From NCBI GenBank assembly GCA_040221415.1, contig JAVKEN010000014.1, positions 139,162-203,161 on the forward strand: a stretch of 64,000 nucleotides of DNA, given 5' to 3'. Below, in pieces: positions 18,187 to 27,364 of the stretch. The stretch is from JAVKEN01 sp040221415 (GTDB lineage: Bacteria; Pseudomonadota; Alphaproteobacteria; Rickettsiales; JABSSG01). How positions within the stretch are numbered: position 1 is the first letter of the stretch; every line of letters starts with the position of its first letter. Under the pieces are notes generated by a model, which saw only the letters and a program-made list of their open reading frames with translations, did no database searches and was not told the origin of the DNA. The position numbers and the translations under genes were made by a program.

Positions 18187-19173
18187 CTAAATTGTGAAAC
18201 CAACTATTTTTTTAACTTCAGATAACGTCGCCGAAGAAACCTCTCTAGCTTTTTCTTCTCCCAATTCTAATATCTTGATAAGCTGAGCCTTATCGTTAAT
18301 TAAATCAGCATACTTTTCATTAACTGGCCCTAACAAATCAGATACTAATTCAGCTATATCCGTTTTAAAATCAGAAAAACCTTTGCCCTTGTAGTCGAGA
18401 ACTATATCCTTAACTCCTTTACCAGAAATTGCCGAATAAATATTCAACAGGTTACTTACTTCAGGTCTTTTTTCTTTGTCATAATATATTTCAGTAATAG
18501 AGTCGCTCTTAGCTTTTTTAAATTTTTTAACAATCGTATCTTTCGAGTCTGTAAGATTAATCCTCGACAAATCAGACTCATCAGATTTGCTCATCTTCTT
18601 ATTGCCATCCTTCAAACTCATCACTCTTGTAGCTGGCCCAGTAATGACTGGTTCAGGAAGCTTAAAATATTCCGTCTTCATATTCCTATTAAATGACTGC
18701 GCAATATCTCTGGCCAACTCAAGGTGCTGCTTCTGGTCCTCGCCAACAGGCACAATATCTGGCTTGTACAGCAATATATCAGCAGCCATTAAAACTGGAT
18801 ACGCAAACAATCCTAATGACCCTGCGTCTTTATTTTTTGCCTTATCCTTAAACTGAGTCATTCTATTCATCCAACCCATTTGAGTAAAGCATCCTAATAT
18901 CCATGCTAATTCAGTGTGTTCGGGGATTTTTGACTGTCTGAATATTGCACCCTTGTTGAAATCTAAACCACAGGCGATATACATTGCTGCATTAGATAAA
19001 ACTGTATCGTGCAAATCTTTAGGATTTATTGGCACAGTTATTGAGTGTAAGTCTGCAATAAAAAAATACGATTTGTACTCTTTCTGAAAAGAGAGCCAGT
19101 TTTTTATTGCCCCCAAATAATTTCCTAAATGTAGTGTGCCAGTAGCCTGTATTCCAGAAAGTAAAGTTTTCAT
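18187..19173 (-). CDS. trpS: Tryptophanyl-tRNA synthetase
   Basis: Class I synthetase that charges tRNA-Trp. The HIGH-type motif is TGTLHLGNY near the N terminus and the KMSKS loop is KKMSKSDESD near residue 190. An open frame begins eight codons earlier at a TTG (19197), but the ATG at 19171-19173 gives the family-standard MKTLLSGIQATG start. Length from there is 328 residues. Confidence 0.97.
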   Translation of the reverse strand: MKTLLSGIQATGTLHLGNYLGAIKNWLSFQKEYKSYFFIADLHSITVPINPKDLHDTVLSNAAMYIACGLDFNKGAIFRQSKIPEHTELAWILGCFTQMGWMNRMTQFKDKAKNKDAGSLGLFAYPVLMAADILLYKPDIVPVGEDQKQHLELARDIAQSFNRNMKTEYFKLPEPVITGPATRVMSLKDGNKKMSKSDESDLSRINLTDSKDTIVKKFKKAKSDSITEIYYDKEKRPEVSNLLNIYSAISGKGVKDIVLDYKGKGFSDFKTDIAELVSDLLGPVNEKYADLINDKAQLIKILELGEEKAREVSSATLSEVKKIVGFTI

Positions 19174-19248
19174 GTGACTGTATTTTTTATAGAGCAATGA
19201 TATTGGATTTTATTTCGATATCAATTGTTTTTGTTTCAATGATTATAA

Positions 19249-20004
19249 TTACACTTCCTTAGATTCTATATTTTTTATATTAAGATTTTCTCTTAATGCG
19301 TTGAAAGCAGATTCAACTTTATCATTATCTTTACCTCTCAACACCACCGTCACAGACCACCTTCCATCACTCATTTGCGATGGATAACTGCCAACAGCTA
19401 TTGCAGAATATTTTTCTTGCAACTCTTGCAATGTAGGTGCTAGGTGACTCTCTCCTATGATTACAAATAAGGACTTTGAATAAAACCTGCTTGAAGACTT
19501 TAGAGCTCCTCTTATATTAAGAAACATGTTTTGCATAATATTAGGGATACCAGCAAATACAAAAACATTCTCTATTTGAAATCCCGGAGCGGCAGACACA
19601 TTGTTTGCAATAATTTTTACTTTTTCAGGAAGTATGGCCATTTTCTTTGTGCCATCATTCATTTTAATATCAAGCTCTTTACAACGCAGGCTCATCAACT
19701 CGAAGGCTTCTTCGTTTGTCTCTAGCTTTCTATTAAATGCTTTAGCAATCGATTCAGTGGTAATATCATCATGCGTAGGGCCTATTCCTCCAGTTGTAAA
19801 AATGTAATCATCAACTTCTTTAAGTTCTAAAACAGTTTTTTGAATAACGTCACTCTCATCTGGTATAATTCTTACCTCAGATAACTTTATCCCCATCTCT
19901 GACAAATGTTTGGCTATAAATGCAACATTGGTCTCTTGAGTACGTCCAGACAATATTTCATCACCTATAACGATAATTGACGCAGTTTTATCTTTATTAT
20001 GCAT
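19249..20004 (-). CDS. CinA-type molybdopterin-binding domain protein, short form
   Basis: Matches the N-terminal COG1058 domain of CinA: IIVIGDEILSGRTQETN, then FTTGGIGPTHDDIT. Full CinA (about 400 residues) adds a nicotinamide-nucleotide amidase domain, which is absent in these 251 residues. Such short proteins are common in alphaproteobacteria; a pyrophosphatase role acting on nucleotides is suspected for the domain but unproven here. It is divergent from map. Confidence 0.87.
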   Translation of the reverse strand: MHNKDKTASIIVIGDEILSGRTQETNVAFIAKHLSEMGIKLSEVRIIPDESDVIQKTVLELKEVDDYIFTTGGIGPTHDDITTESIAKAFNRKLETNEEAFELMSLRCKELDIKMNDGTKKMAILPEKVKIIANNVSAAPGFQIENVFVFAGIPNIMQNMFLNIRGALKSSSRFYSKSLFVIIGESHLAPTLQELQEKYSAIAVGSYPSQMSDGRWSVTVVLRGKDNDKVESAFNALRENLNIKNIESKEV

Positions 20005-20007
20005 AAA

Positions 20008-20036
20008 TTGACATGATATATTATTGCTGATAAATG
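20008..20036 (+). promoter_or_regulatory. Promoter of map-radC
   Basis: A perfect TTGACA -35 (20008-20013) is followed, 17 bases later, by TAAATG (20031-20036). An upstream TG (20028-20029) makes it an extended -10. The predicted start near 20043 leaves a leader of about 30 bases before map. Confidence 0.5.
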
Positions 20037-20071
20037 TTAGTTTAAATTTAGCTCTAAATCAATAAAGCCTT

Positions 20072-20878
20072 ATGGGAATTATTATTCACAAAGATGAAGA
20101 ATTTCAGAAAATGAGAAAGGCCGGCAATCTTGCTGCAAAGATCCTTGATCATATCTCTGATTTTGTGGAGCCTGGCATAACTACAAATGCTCTGGACAAG
20201 ATTTGTCACGAAATGATTTTAGACCATAATGCTATCCCTGCATGCTTAGGTTATAGAGGCTCACAAGGGTCTCCTCCTTACCCAAAAGTAATATGCACAT
20301 CAGTGAATAATGTGATATGCCATGGAATACCTAACGACAAAGAATTAAAAGATGGAGATATTCTCAATATCGACATAACAGTAATATTAGATGGTTATCA
20401 TGGCGATACAAGCAGAATGTACTGGGCAGGAGAACCATCTATAAAAGCAAAAAGGCTATCAGAAATTACATATCAAGCTATGATGCTTGGGATAGAGCAA
20501 GTGAAGCCTGGTGCATTTTTTGGAGATATTGGTCATGCAATACAAACTTTTGTAGAAGGCCATGGCTATTCTGTGGTGCGAGATTATTGCGGTCATGGGA
20601 TTGGCAAAACATTTCATGCAGAGCCTAGCGTTGTTCATTATGGCTCTCCTAAGACAGGATCCGAAATTAAAAAGGGAATGTTTTTTACAGTTGAGCCAAT
20701 GGTTAACGCTGGAAGGCCAGAAACTAAACTGAATCAAAACGATGGCTGGACAGTAACTACGCGTGATAGATCTCTATCAGCTCAGTTTGAACACACTATA
20801 GGAGTCACAGATACTGGATATGAAATCTTTACTACTTCCCCAAAAAACAAGCACTGCCCCCCATACAACTCTCAGTAA
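20072..20878 (+). CDS. map: Methionine aminopeptidase, type I
   Basis: Removes N-terminal methionine from nascent proteins. All five metal ligands are recognisable: aspartates in LNIDITV and HGDTSRM, histidine in CGHGIGKTFH, and glutamates in TVEPMV and QFEHTI. The 268 residues match type I enzymes without an N-terminal zinc domain. It overlaps radC by 59 bases. A second M24 protein is encoded at 26599-27231. Confidence 0.97.
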   Translation: MGIIIHKDEEFQKMRKAGNLAAKILDHISDFVEPGITTNALDKICHEMILDHNAIPACLGYRGSQGSPPYPKVICTSVNNVICHGIPNDKELKDGDILNIDITVILDGYHGDTSRMYWAGEPSIKAKRLSEITYQAMMLGIEQVKPGAFFGDIGHAIQTFVEGHGYSVVRDYCGHGIGKTFHAEPSVVHYGSPKTGSEIKKGMFFTVEPMVNAGRPETKLNQNDGWTVTTRDRSLSAQFEHTIGVTDTGYEIFTTSPKNKHCPPYNSQ

Positions 20879-21560
20879 GGGCAGCTCCACAAACATTAAT
20901 GCTGGCAGGAGAAGTAGGGTTAGAGAACGCTTACTTAATGCCAAACTTGGATCTCTGTACGACTATGAAATACTAGAGATGTTTTTATACCTATCTATTC
21001 CACGCAGAGATGTAAAACCTCTAGCAAAGAAGTTACTACATGATTTCAAAACTTTAGCATGCATTGTAAACACAACTCCAGGTGAATTAGCAAAGATTAC
21101 TGGCATTGGATCAAATACAGTTGCTAATTTAAAACTTTTGAGAGAAATAATTCATAGGATTAATAAAGAGGAGATATATAAAACGAATGCAATAAATAAT
21201 AGAGAATCTTTGATTAAGTTTCTTAGGTCGTCAGTTGGCTTCCAAACAAATGAAAACATCCACATTCTTTATTTGAATAGTAAAAATCATTTGATTGATG
21301 ATGAAATAATTGATTATGGAACTGCAAACAAAATCACTCTATATCCAAGAGAAGTGGTAAAAAAGGCTTTGGATACAAATGCAACAGCAGTCATAATATG
21401 TCACAACCACCCTAGCGGTGACACTACTCCATCTAGAGCTGATATATTAATGACAAAAAATCTTGAGTCTGCACTGCAAGCTGTAGATGTGATACTGCAC
21501 GACCACGTAATAATCAGCCCTTCAAATTATTTCAGCTTTAGAAATAAAAAGCTTATTTAG
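20820..21560 (+). CDS. radC: RadC family JAB-domain protein
   Basis: Contains an N-terminal helix-hairpin-helix region (ITGIGSNTVANLK) and a C-terminal JAMM metalloprotease-like domain with HNHPSGDTTPSRAD. The conserved RVRERLLNAKLGSLYDYEIL and IPRRDVKPLAKKL blocks fix the family. The role in repair is unproven; the old recombination phenotype was not due to radC in E. coli. The start overlaps map by 59 bases, and the first 25 residues are unconserved. A map-radC pairing is common in alphaproteobacteria. Confidence 0.93.
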   Translation: MKSLLLPQKTSTAPHTTLSKGSSTNINAGRRSRVRERLLNAKLGSLYDYEILEMFLYLSIPRRDVKPLAKKLLHDFKTLACIVNTTPGELAKITGIGSNTVANLKLLREIIHRINKEEIYKTNAINNRESLIKFLRSSVGFQTNENIHILYLNSKNHLIDDEIIDYGTANKITLYPREVVKKALDTNATAVIICHNHPSGDTTPSRADILMTKNLESALQAVDVILHDHVIISPSNYFSFRNKKLI

Positions 21561-22875
21561 AACTCTTTGAGCTGCCTAATTGTTTTGGCAGTTTTTTTTC
21601 CTTCAAATGCTTGTGTACGTTTTTTACTCTTATGCCCACTGTGCCATCTAATACAGCTTCTTTCATGTTAGTATTCATCAGAACGGCAGCTGTTAAATTA
21701 GCCCTTTTTAAATCTGCATGTGAAAAATTCGTTGCAACTAGCTTACTTCCTAATAATTTAGCTCCTGTCAAATCAGAACCAGTAAAAACAGCCTGAGTTA
21801 GATTTGCATTGGTAATGATCGAATTATTAAATTTTGTTTTCTTGAAATCACCTTTTTCTAAATTAGCCTGCGTAAGATTGGATTCCGAAAAATCCGCTCC
21901 CAAAGCATAAGCCGAACTTAAATTAGCGCCGCTTAAATTAGAATTATTGATTTTTGAGAAATCAATATTTGACCACACTAAATTAGCTTTCTGCAAAGAA
22001 GAATTATTAACTAACGCATATCCAAAGTTAGCAGACTCCATATAAGATGAGTCAAATGTAGAGTTGTTTATTGAAGATTTATAAAAGTTAGCCCCATACA
22101 AATTTGAAGTTGAGAAATTTGTTGAATCAATTTTTGAACCAGGAAAGCTAGACATATTAAAGTCTGTATTGCTAAAATCAGCATTGTGCATTGTTGATTC
22201 AGCATAATTAGAATGAGAAGATGAGCCGTCTTTAAATACCACCTTGCTCAAGTTTGTCTGATACATATTTGAATTCTCAACACTTGCTTTGTTTAAAATT
22301 GCATTCGTAAAAACACTAAACTCGAAATTAGAATTATCTAACGAAGCACCTGAAAAATTCACATTCATAAAATTGCAATTACTACAAATAACCCTATTTA
22401 ATTTTGCACCTTCAAAATTTGCACCATTAAAATGAACATTCTTGAAATTAGAATCGCTTAAATCTGCACCTTTGAGATCAGCTCCACTCAAATCAGTGTT
22501 TTCGATATGAAGCTTCTTTAAATCTCTCCCAAATTTACTAACTATGTCCGCTGGCTTATGCTTAGATTTTTGTTCCGAAACGAATTTTACTATTTTTTCA
22601 GATGAGCTCTCTTTTATGGATGAAATTGGCAAGCCAAATTCCAAATGCCAGATATACCCACCAACTCCAAGAATAAGCAACAAGATTACAAAAATATACT
22701 TCCCCTTACTATTCCTAACATCTACATCTTGATTGATATCTTGGTTTGCATTCAAGTTATTATTCATCTGACTACCGGATGAAACATTATTTTCTTGCTC
22801 CACAGCTTGTTGGGGGTTTTGTGGTTGCGGCTGATTTAATTTACTTCCAGCAGCTGTTTTATTTTCCTGTTCCAT
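21553..22875 (-). CDS. Membrane-anchored pentapeptide-repeat protein
   Basis: The 440-residue protein has three parts. Residues 1-58 are a Gln/Asn-rich disordered tail containing an imperfect duplication (EQENKTAAGSKLN and EQENNVSSGSQMN). One TM helix spans about 60-82. Residues 125-415 are near-continuous pentapeptide repeats of A(D/N)Lxx type (for example LSGADLKGADLSDSNF), predicted to form a right-handed beta helix. Charge distribution suggests a cytoplasmic N terminus and a periplasmic repeat domain. Function is unknown. Its stop overlaps the radC stop on the opposite strand by eight bases. Confidence 0.85.
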   Translation of the reverse strand: MEQENKTAAGSKLNQPQPQNPQQAVEQENNVSSGSQMNNNLNANQDINQDVDVRNSKGKYIFVILLLILGVGGYIWHLEFGLPISSIKESSSEKIVKFVSEQKSKHKPADIVSKFGRDLKKLHIENTDLSGADLKGADLSDSNFKNVHFNGANFEGAKLNRVICSNCNFMNVNFSGASLDNSNFEFSVFTNAILNKASVENSNMYQTNLSKVVFKDGSSSHSNYAESTMHNADFSNTDFNMSSFPGSKIDSTNFSTSNLYGANFYKSSINNSTFDSSYMESANFGYALVNNSSLQKANLVWSNIDFSKINNSNLSGANLSSAYALGADFSESNLTQANLEKGDFKKTKFNNSIITNANLTQAVFTGSDLTGAKLLGSKLVATNFSHADLKRANLTAAVLMNTNMKEAVLDGTVGIRVKNVHKHLKEKKLPKQLGSSKSSK

Positions 22876-22961
22876 ACTATTTTTATAAATCTATTATTGC
22901 ATTATTAAGATAGGTAAATTCTTATCTTTGTTCAATAAAAACATTTTTTATCAGACCTGTT

Positions 22962-23636
22962 CTAAGAAAAAATTTTTCTCAAAAATTTAATTCCTAATTC
23001 AACTCCGTCTTTGTTAATCGTGTGCTCAAGATTTTGTAATATGTTGACATCGACTTGCACACCTAAGTTTCTTAAAAGATTTGCCGCTAGAATAGATTCT
23101 GAAGGTTGTAAGATTTTATCGTTGTCGCCATGTATTAGTAATATTTGAGGCTTGGATTTTAACTCGTCTGCGATCATTCCCGGCAAAGACAAAGCACCAC
23201 TGTAACCTAGAACCCCTGCGCATTTCTGGTTCATTCTGAGAGCTACATGTAAAGACACTCTTGTGCCCTGAGAAAACCCAACAAATGCAAAGTCTTTGTA
23301 TGCCAAATTAAATTCTTTCAATCTATCTTCTATAAACCCAGTAAGTAAAATTGATGTTTTATTAGCTGTGTGTTGAATGGCATTTTTGTCCCAGATCTTA
23401 CCATCATATCTAAGCCAGTCATATCTTCTTCTATCTTCAAACCCTTTACATTTATGAAAACCATTAATTGAACAGATATATGCATTAGGAATGTTTTTTG
23501 CTATCGACTTGCCGATTAGGTTCATCATATGGGAAGCTCTTTGAGCAAATCCGTGCAGTAAAAAAACTATTTTACATCGATCCGGAACCTTTGGTCTTAT
23601 CAAAAGATACTCAACATCTCTATCTTTTAACAGCAT
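22962..23636 (-). CDS. Alpha/beta-hydrolase, phospholipase/carboxylesterase family
   Basis: A 224-residue serine hydrolase of the YpfH/acyl-protein-thioesterase-like group. VFLLHGFAQRA forms the oxyanion region, GFSQG holds the nucleophile, GDND gives the acidic residue and EHT the histidine. No signal peptide is visible, so it is probably cytoplasmic. Substrate unknown. The start overlaps the ubiG stop by 17 bases, suggesting a common transcript. Confidence 0.88.
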   Translation of the reverse strand: MLLKDRDVEYLLIRPKVPDRCKIVFLLHGFAQRASHMMNLIGKSIAKNIPNAYICSINGFHKCKGFEDRRRYDWLRYDGKIWDKNAIQHTANKTSILLTGFIEDRLKEFNLAYKDFAFVGFSQGTRVSLHVALRMNQKCAGVLGYSGALSLPGMIADELKSKPQILLIHGDNDKILQPSESILAANLLRNLGVQVDVNILQNLEHTINKDGVELGIKFLRKIFS

Positions 23637-24330
23637 ACAAGATATAATTTACACTTATGTCATCAGTAGTGACCCAGTCTTTTGCAGATATGGGCTTAAA
23701 TTCAATTCCTTTTATCTCTTTAATTTCTGCACCCTCACGAGAAAGAAATCTGCTAAGCTCTGAAGGCTTAATGAACTTCTTCCACTCGTGCGTACCTACA
23801 GGCAACCACTTCAGTATGTATTCAGCCGCCATAATGGTTGTCAGATAACTTTTTAAATTTCGATTAATTGTTGAGAAGAAAATAATTCCTTTTTTATTCA
23901 ATGCCTTGCAGCAATTCTTAATGAACTCATCAACACTGTCTACATGCTCTAAAACCTCAAGGCAAGTAATGCAGTCAAAAGTTTTCTTCTTTTCAACAAA
24001 CCTTTCAATCGTAGATTGTAAATAACTAATTGCTAACTTCATTTCTTTTGCGTGAGCTTTAGCTACTGCAATATTCTCTTTTGAAGCATCTATGCCTACA
24101 ACATTCGCACCTAATCTTGACAACGGTTCGCAAACAATCCCCCCACCACAACCAATATCAAGTATATCGAGATTATTTATTGAAAACTTATTGCTAATGA
24201 CATCCACGATATATTTAACTCTACAATGGTTTATGTCGTGAAGTGTTTTAAGGGGGCCGTCATAATCCCACCACTCACTTGCAACTTTAGAAAACTTTTC
24301 TACTTCTGATAAGTTGATGGAAGAACTCAT
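23620..24330 (-). CDS. ubiG: Ubiquinone biosynthesis O-methyltransferase
   Basis: SAM-dependent enzyme performing both O-methylations in ubiquinone synthesis. The N-terminal FSKVASEWWDYDGPLKTLHDIN is diagnostic of UbiG, followed by the SAM motif DIGCGGGIVCEPLSRLGA and CLEVLEHV. Length 236 is normal. Linked on the same strand to the esterase and the DUF2125-like gene. Confidence 0.96.
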   Translation of the reverse strand: MSSSINLSEVEKFSKVASEWWDYDGPLKTLHDINHCRVKYIVDVISNKFSINNLDILDIGCGGGIVCEPLSRLGANVVGIDASKENIAVAKAHAKEMKLAISYLQSTIERFVEKKKTFDCITCLEVLEHVDSVDEFIKNCCKALNKKGIIFFSTINRNLKSYLTTIMAAEYILKWLPVGTHEWKKFIKPSELSRFLSREGAEIKEIKGIEFKPISAKDWVTTDDISVNYILYAVKR

Positions 24331-24349
24331 AAAATTGCTTTAGAACGCT

Positions 24350-26038
24350 TTATTTAGATAACAAACCACTTCCGAAATCACCAAGCAAATCAAAAGCTTT
24401 ACCAATCTTCTTATGAGTCTTATTAGGCACTAGATCTTGCAAAGTATTTTGTATTTCGTTGGCCATAATTTTCAACTTGAATGTTCTCCATTTGCTGCCA
24501 AACTCACGAGAGCTATACTTTCCAACAGCCGGATACTTTTCACCAAACTTTTTTCTGATCGTATAAGAAATATCCTCAGATGAAGAATTGGGGTCATTAG
24601 AAACCTCTTTCAAGAACTCTTTAATTTCATTTCTAGTCTGCGGAGTGATATCAAACTTACCTTTACCCAGAAGCATTAATATCATTTGTCCTGAACCAAC
24701 TTGTTTAATATAATCTAAACAATCATCAATAAATACATTGTATCTATCAATTTCGAGGTCAAAATTATATTTCTGATCTTCGCTTTTTTCTGCATAGTCT
24801 CCTTTCGCGACGTAAGAATATTTATCTGTTTTTAAACCCATTCTTGACACACCTAATTCAAACTGTCCTTTAGAAATGGTCTTGAAATTAACCTTGCTGT
24901 TAATTTTTATCATCCCTAGATCCTGAAGCTTAGGCACAAAACTTGCATTCTTCGAAGATTTGGGAGTGAAGATATTATTGAAAGCATTCAAAAACGAAGA
25001 GGATCCGCTGTCTGAAATAGTCAAAAAATTGAACAAGTTTCCATTGTACTTTTTAGCATATTTATTGGATAACTCGTACCATTTATCAGTGAACTTACCT
25101 TCAATTTTCATATTTGCATTAAAATCAGGCCCAAAAGATTTATGCTTGTAATCAACAGTTCCTTTTGCATCAACGGAAGTTAGTAAATCTTTTATATAGA
25201 ATTTATTGATGTCTAACTCAAATTGAGGGTCCTTTGAAGAAAAGCTACTAATGTATTTAGCATCTATCTCATGATTGATTTTCCCTCTCTCTGACAAATT
25301 AAGAACTCTGAAGTAATTTTTTGTATTGCCTTTTAGACTTGAGAAAGGTTTTTCAATCACTGGATACGCAGCCTTAGCATTATCCCACAAATTCATTACT
25401 TCCGGTCCAAACACTGCATTAATCAGATTATCTTCTATGCTAACTTCATATAGATTTTTCCCAGACTCTTCCAAGCCAAGCTTTACATTATATCGTTTGA
25501 TTTTAAGTAAATTGGATTGAGAAGAGTGATTATACACGCTTAATCCTTTACCGTTCACTCGCAAGTAGTCCACAACATTAAAAATTTTTAATGGTTCTTT
25601 CTTGATGTCTAAAATATTACTTATAAAATTTTTAGACAAAGGAGACGACTTAAGCTGCAAAACGTAAGAAGTATCTTCATCAGCCTCAGCTTTAATTTTA
25701 AAATTATAATTATTTAGATACCCCTTTAAAGTCCATGGGCCATTACTTGAAAGGGTCAATTTTGTTGCAAATAACCCTGCACTAAAATAGATGTCTCCAT
25801 CTACTTTCATCATGAAATTAGCTAGACGCGAATCAGAAAATCTATAAGTTGGCTCTCTAAGTATGATTTTAAAATCAAAAGGATAGCCTGATACAGATAT
25901 TTCTTTATATTTCAAATCAAGGTTATTTTCAGAAATCACATTGTCAAATTCACCTCTTATTTTGGAAGCGACAAAAAACCATGCTCCTGTATACAGAATC
26001 AAGACAACAGCAACTATACTTATAAGAATTTTTTTCAT
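24350..26038 (-). CDS. DUF2125-like inner-membrane-anchored periplasmic protein
   Basis: A 562-residue protein with one N-terminal TM segment (about 3-24) and a long beta-rich periplasmic part. VSGYPFDFKI near residue 50 resembles the GYPF motif of DUF2125 proteins, a family loosely like AsmA. The rest is poorly conserved to my eye. A role in envelope lipid handling is possible by analogy only. It sits 19 bases upstream of ubiG. Confidence 0.65.
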   Translation of the reverse strand: MKKILISIVAVVLILYTGAWFFVASKIRGEFDNVISENNLDLKYKEISVSGYPFDFKIILREPTYRFSDSRLANFMMKVDGDIYFSAGLFATKLTLSSNGPWTLKGYLNNYNFKIKAEADEDTSYVLQLKSSPLSKNFISNILDIKKEPLKIFNVVDYLRVNGKGLSVYNHSSQSNLLKIKRYNVKLGLEESGKNLYEVSIEDNLINAVFGPEVMNLWDNAKAAYPVIEKPFSSLKGNTKNYFRVLNLSERGKINHEIDAKYISSFSSKDPQFELDINKFYIKDLLTSVDAKGTVDYKHKSFGPDFNANMKIEGKFTDKWYELSNKYAKKYNGNLFNFLTISDSGSSSFLNAFNNIFTPKSSKNASFVPKLQDLGMIKINSKVNFKTISKGQFELGVSRMGLKTDKYSYVAKGDYAEKSEDQKYNFDLEIDRYNVFIDDCLDYIKQVGSGQMILMLLGKGKFDITPQTRNEIKEFLKEVSNDPNSSSEDISYTIRKKFGEKYPAVGKYSSREFGSKWRTFKLKIMANEIQNTLQDLVPNKTHKKIGKAFDLLGDFGSGLLSK

Positions 26039-26043
26039 TTTTT

Positions 26044-26496
26044 TTACTTTTTACACAAATATTTCTTTCCACCTTCACTAACAAAATGTAGGTGCTCTAT
26101 TTTATTTACCACTTGGGTAAGCTTATCGAGATTGATAGGTTTGTCAAAAAACGCCACAGCCCCAAGTTCAGTATATTGCTCTGAATCATCTTCACTTATA
26201 ACTCCCGAGAACATAACAACAGGTATTTGCTTAAGCTTCTTATCTCGCTGAATATGCTTAAGAACCTGATCGCCATCCATAGTAATTAACCTTTGGTCTA
26301 AAAGAATTAGATCAGGATACTCAGTGATATTTTTATATTTGTTTTTTCTTTCTAAGTATTCGACAGCTTCAATACCATCTCTTACGTGATCCATCTTCAC
26401 CTCGGTGTTTTCACGACGCAGGATCATTAAATTTAAGTGGTATTCGTTCTTACTGTCTTCTACAAAAAGAACTCTTGCATACTTCTTGCTATCCAT
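26044..26496 (-). CDS. Single-domain response regulator
   Basis: A stand-alone receiver domain with no output domain. The acidic pair E13/D14, phospho-acceptor D67 (LILLDQRL), S97 in VVMFSG and K119 in FFDKP are all present. A GTG frame start exists at 26520, but the ATG at 26494-26496 has AGGAGAGG upstream and is clearly better, giving 150 residues. No histidine kinase is adjacent. Receivers of this kind can relay phosphate or control by protein contact; the partner here is unknown. Confidence 0.9.
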   Translation of the reverse strand: MDSKKYARVLFVEDSKNEYHLNLMILRRENTEVKMDHVRDGIEAVEYLERKNKYKNITEYPDLILLDQRLITMDGDQVLKHIQRDKKLKQIPVVMFSGVISEDDSEQYTELGAVAFFDKPINLDKLTQVVNKIEHLHFVSEGGKKYLCKK

Positions 26497-26598
26497 AGCA
26501 GCCTCTCCTAAACTTAGCACTGAATAATACTACTATAAATAGATTCATGCAACATACACTGAAACTTAAAACACATTAATGCACTAAAATAGCGGCAC

Positions 26599-27231
26599 TT
26601 ACCTTAAATACACCAAATCTTCAAAAAAAGCTCCGATACTACCATCTGACACTTGAATCTCGACCATCCAAGCAGCATATTCTTTAAAGTCGAGAGCCGT
26701 CTCATCTGGCCTTATTTTTATCTTGGATTTTGGCGTCGGGAAAATACCGAGAGAGTGACCTGCGCTCTTAGAAATCAAAAAAAGGTTACTTTCTTTAGCA
26801 TAGCCCTCAATAACCTTATAAAATTCTGCAGGAGAGTATTTACTAAAATTTTGTTCCAATTCATTTAGAGCTTTATGCAGAATTTCCACAGCCTTATTAG
26901 CAAGCTGTTTGGCTTTTTTATTAAATCCAACAGTCACGCCATAATCTATTTCAACCCCGTTAATAATCAGACCAAGGTCAATAATAGCAACCTCATGCAG
27001 CAAAACATCCTCCGAAGGCTTGTGCAACACTCCGTCTATTAGCGTCGATCTATCAAATTTGACTGTTATCGGGTGCCAAATTCCTTCTATATCAGGATCA
27101 TTTTTGATTGTTTCACGAGCGAATTTATAGACCTCTTTTTCACTAAGATTAGGTTTTAAAAATGAAGCTACTTTTGCGACAACTTCTTTTGCTTTATTCT
27201 GCAAAATTAAATGTTCGGCAGCCGTTATCAT
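26599..27231 (-). CDS. M24 family metallopeptidase, Map-like
   Basis: A pita-bread-fold peptidase of 210 residues. All five putative metal ligands are kept: D85, D96 (11 apart as in Map), H159 (SAGHSLG), E191 (VEIQ) and E204 (FFEDL). It otherwise differs strongly from the standard Map at 20072, including FPTPKSKI after the histidine. The frame opens at an ATG at 27249, but AAGGAG lies seven bases before the ATG at 27229-27231, which is preferred. Substrate unknown. It follows tRNA-Arg on the same strand. Confidence 0.83.
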   Translation of the reverse strand: MITAAEHLILQNKAKEVVAKVASFLKPNLSEKEVYKFARETIKNDPDIEGIWHPITVKFDRSTLIDGVLHKPSEDVLLHEVAIIDLGLIINGVEIDYGVTVGFNKKAKQLANKAVEILHKALNELEQNFSKYSPAEFYKVIEGYAKESNLFLISKSAGHSLGIFPTPKSKIKIRPDETALDFKEYAAWMVEIQVSDGSIGAFFEDLVYLR

Positions 27232-27282
27232 CCTCCATCTCCTTGACATAATAAAAATTTATTAGACTATGAGCTAACATAG

Positions 27283-27359
27283 TGGTGCAACCGGCAGGAT
27301 TCGAACCTGCGACCCCAAGATTAGGAATCTTGTGCTCTATCCAGCTGAGCTACGGCTGC
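27283..27359 (-). tRNA. tRNA-Arg (anticodon CCT)
   Basis: A full cloverleaf of 77 bases with encoded CCA. The acceptor stem GCAGCCG pairs with CGGTTGC with one G-T. The D arm is GCTCAGCTGGATAGAGC, the anticodon stem CAAGA/TCTTG holds the loop TTCCTAA (anticodon CCT), and the T arm is GCAGG-TTCGAAT-CCTGC. It begins only five bases after the PAP2 stop, so it may be processed from the uvrB-PAP2 transcript. Confidence 0.96.
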
Positions 27360-27364
27360 GCAAA

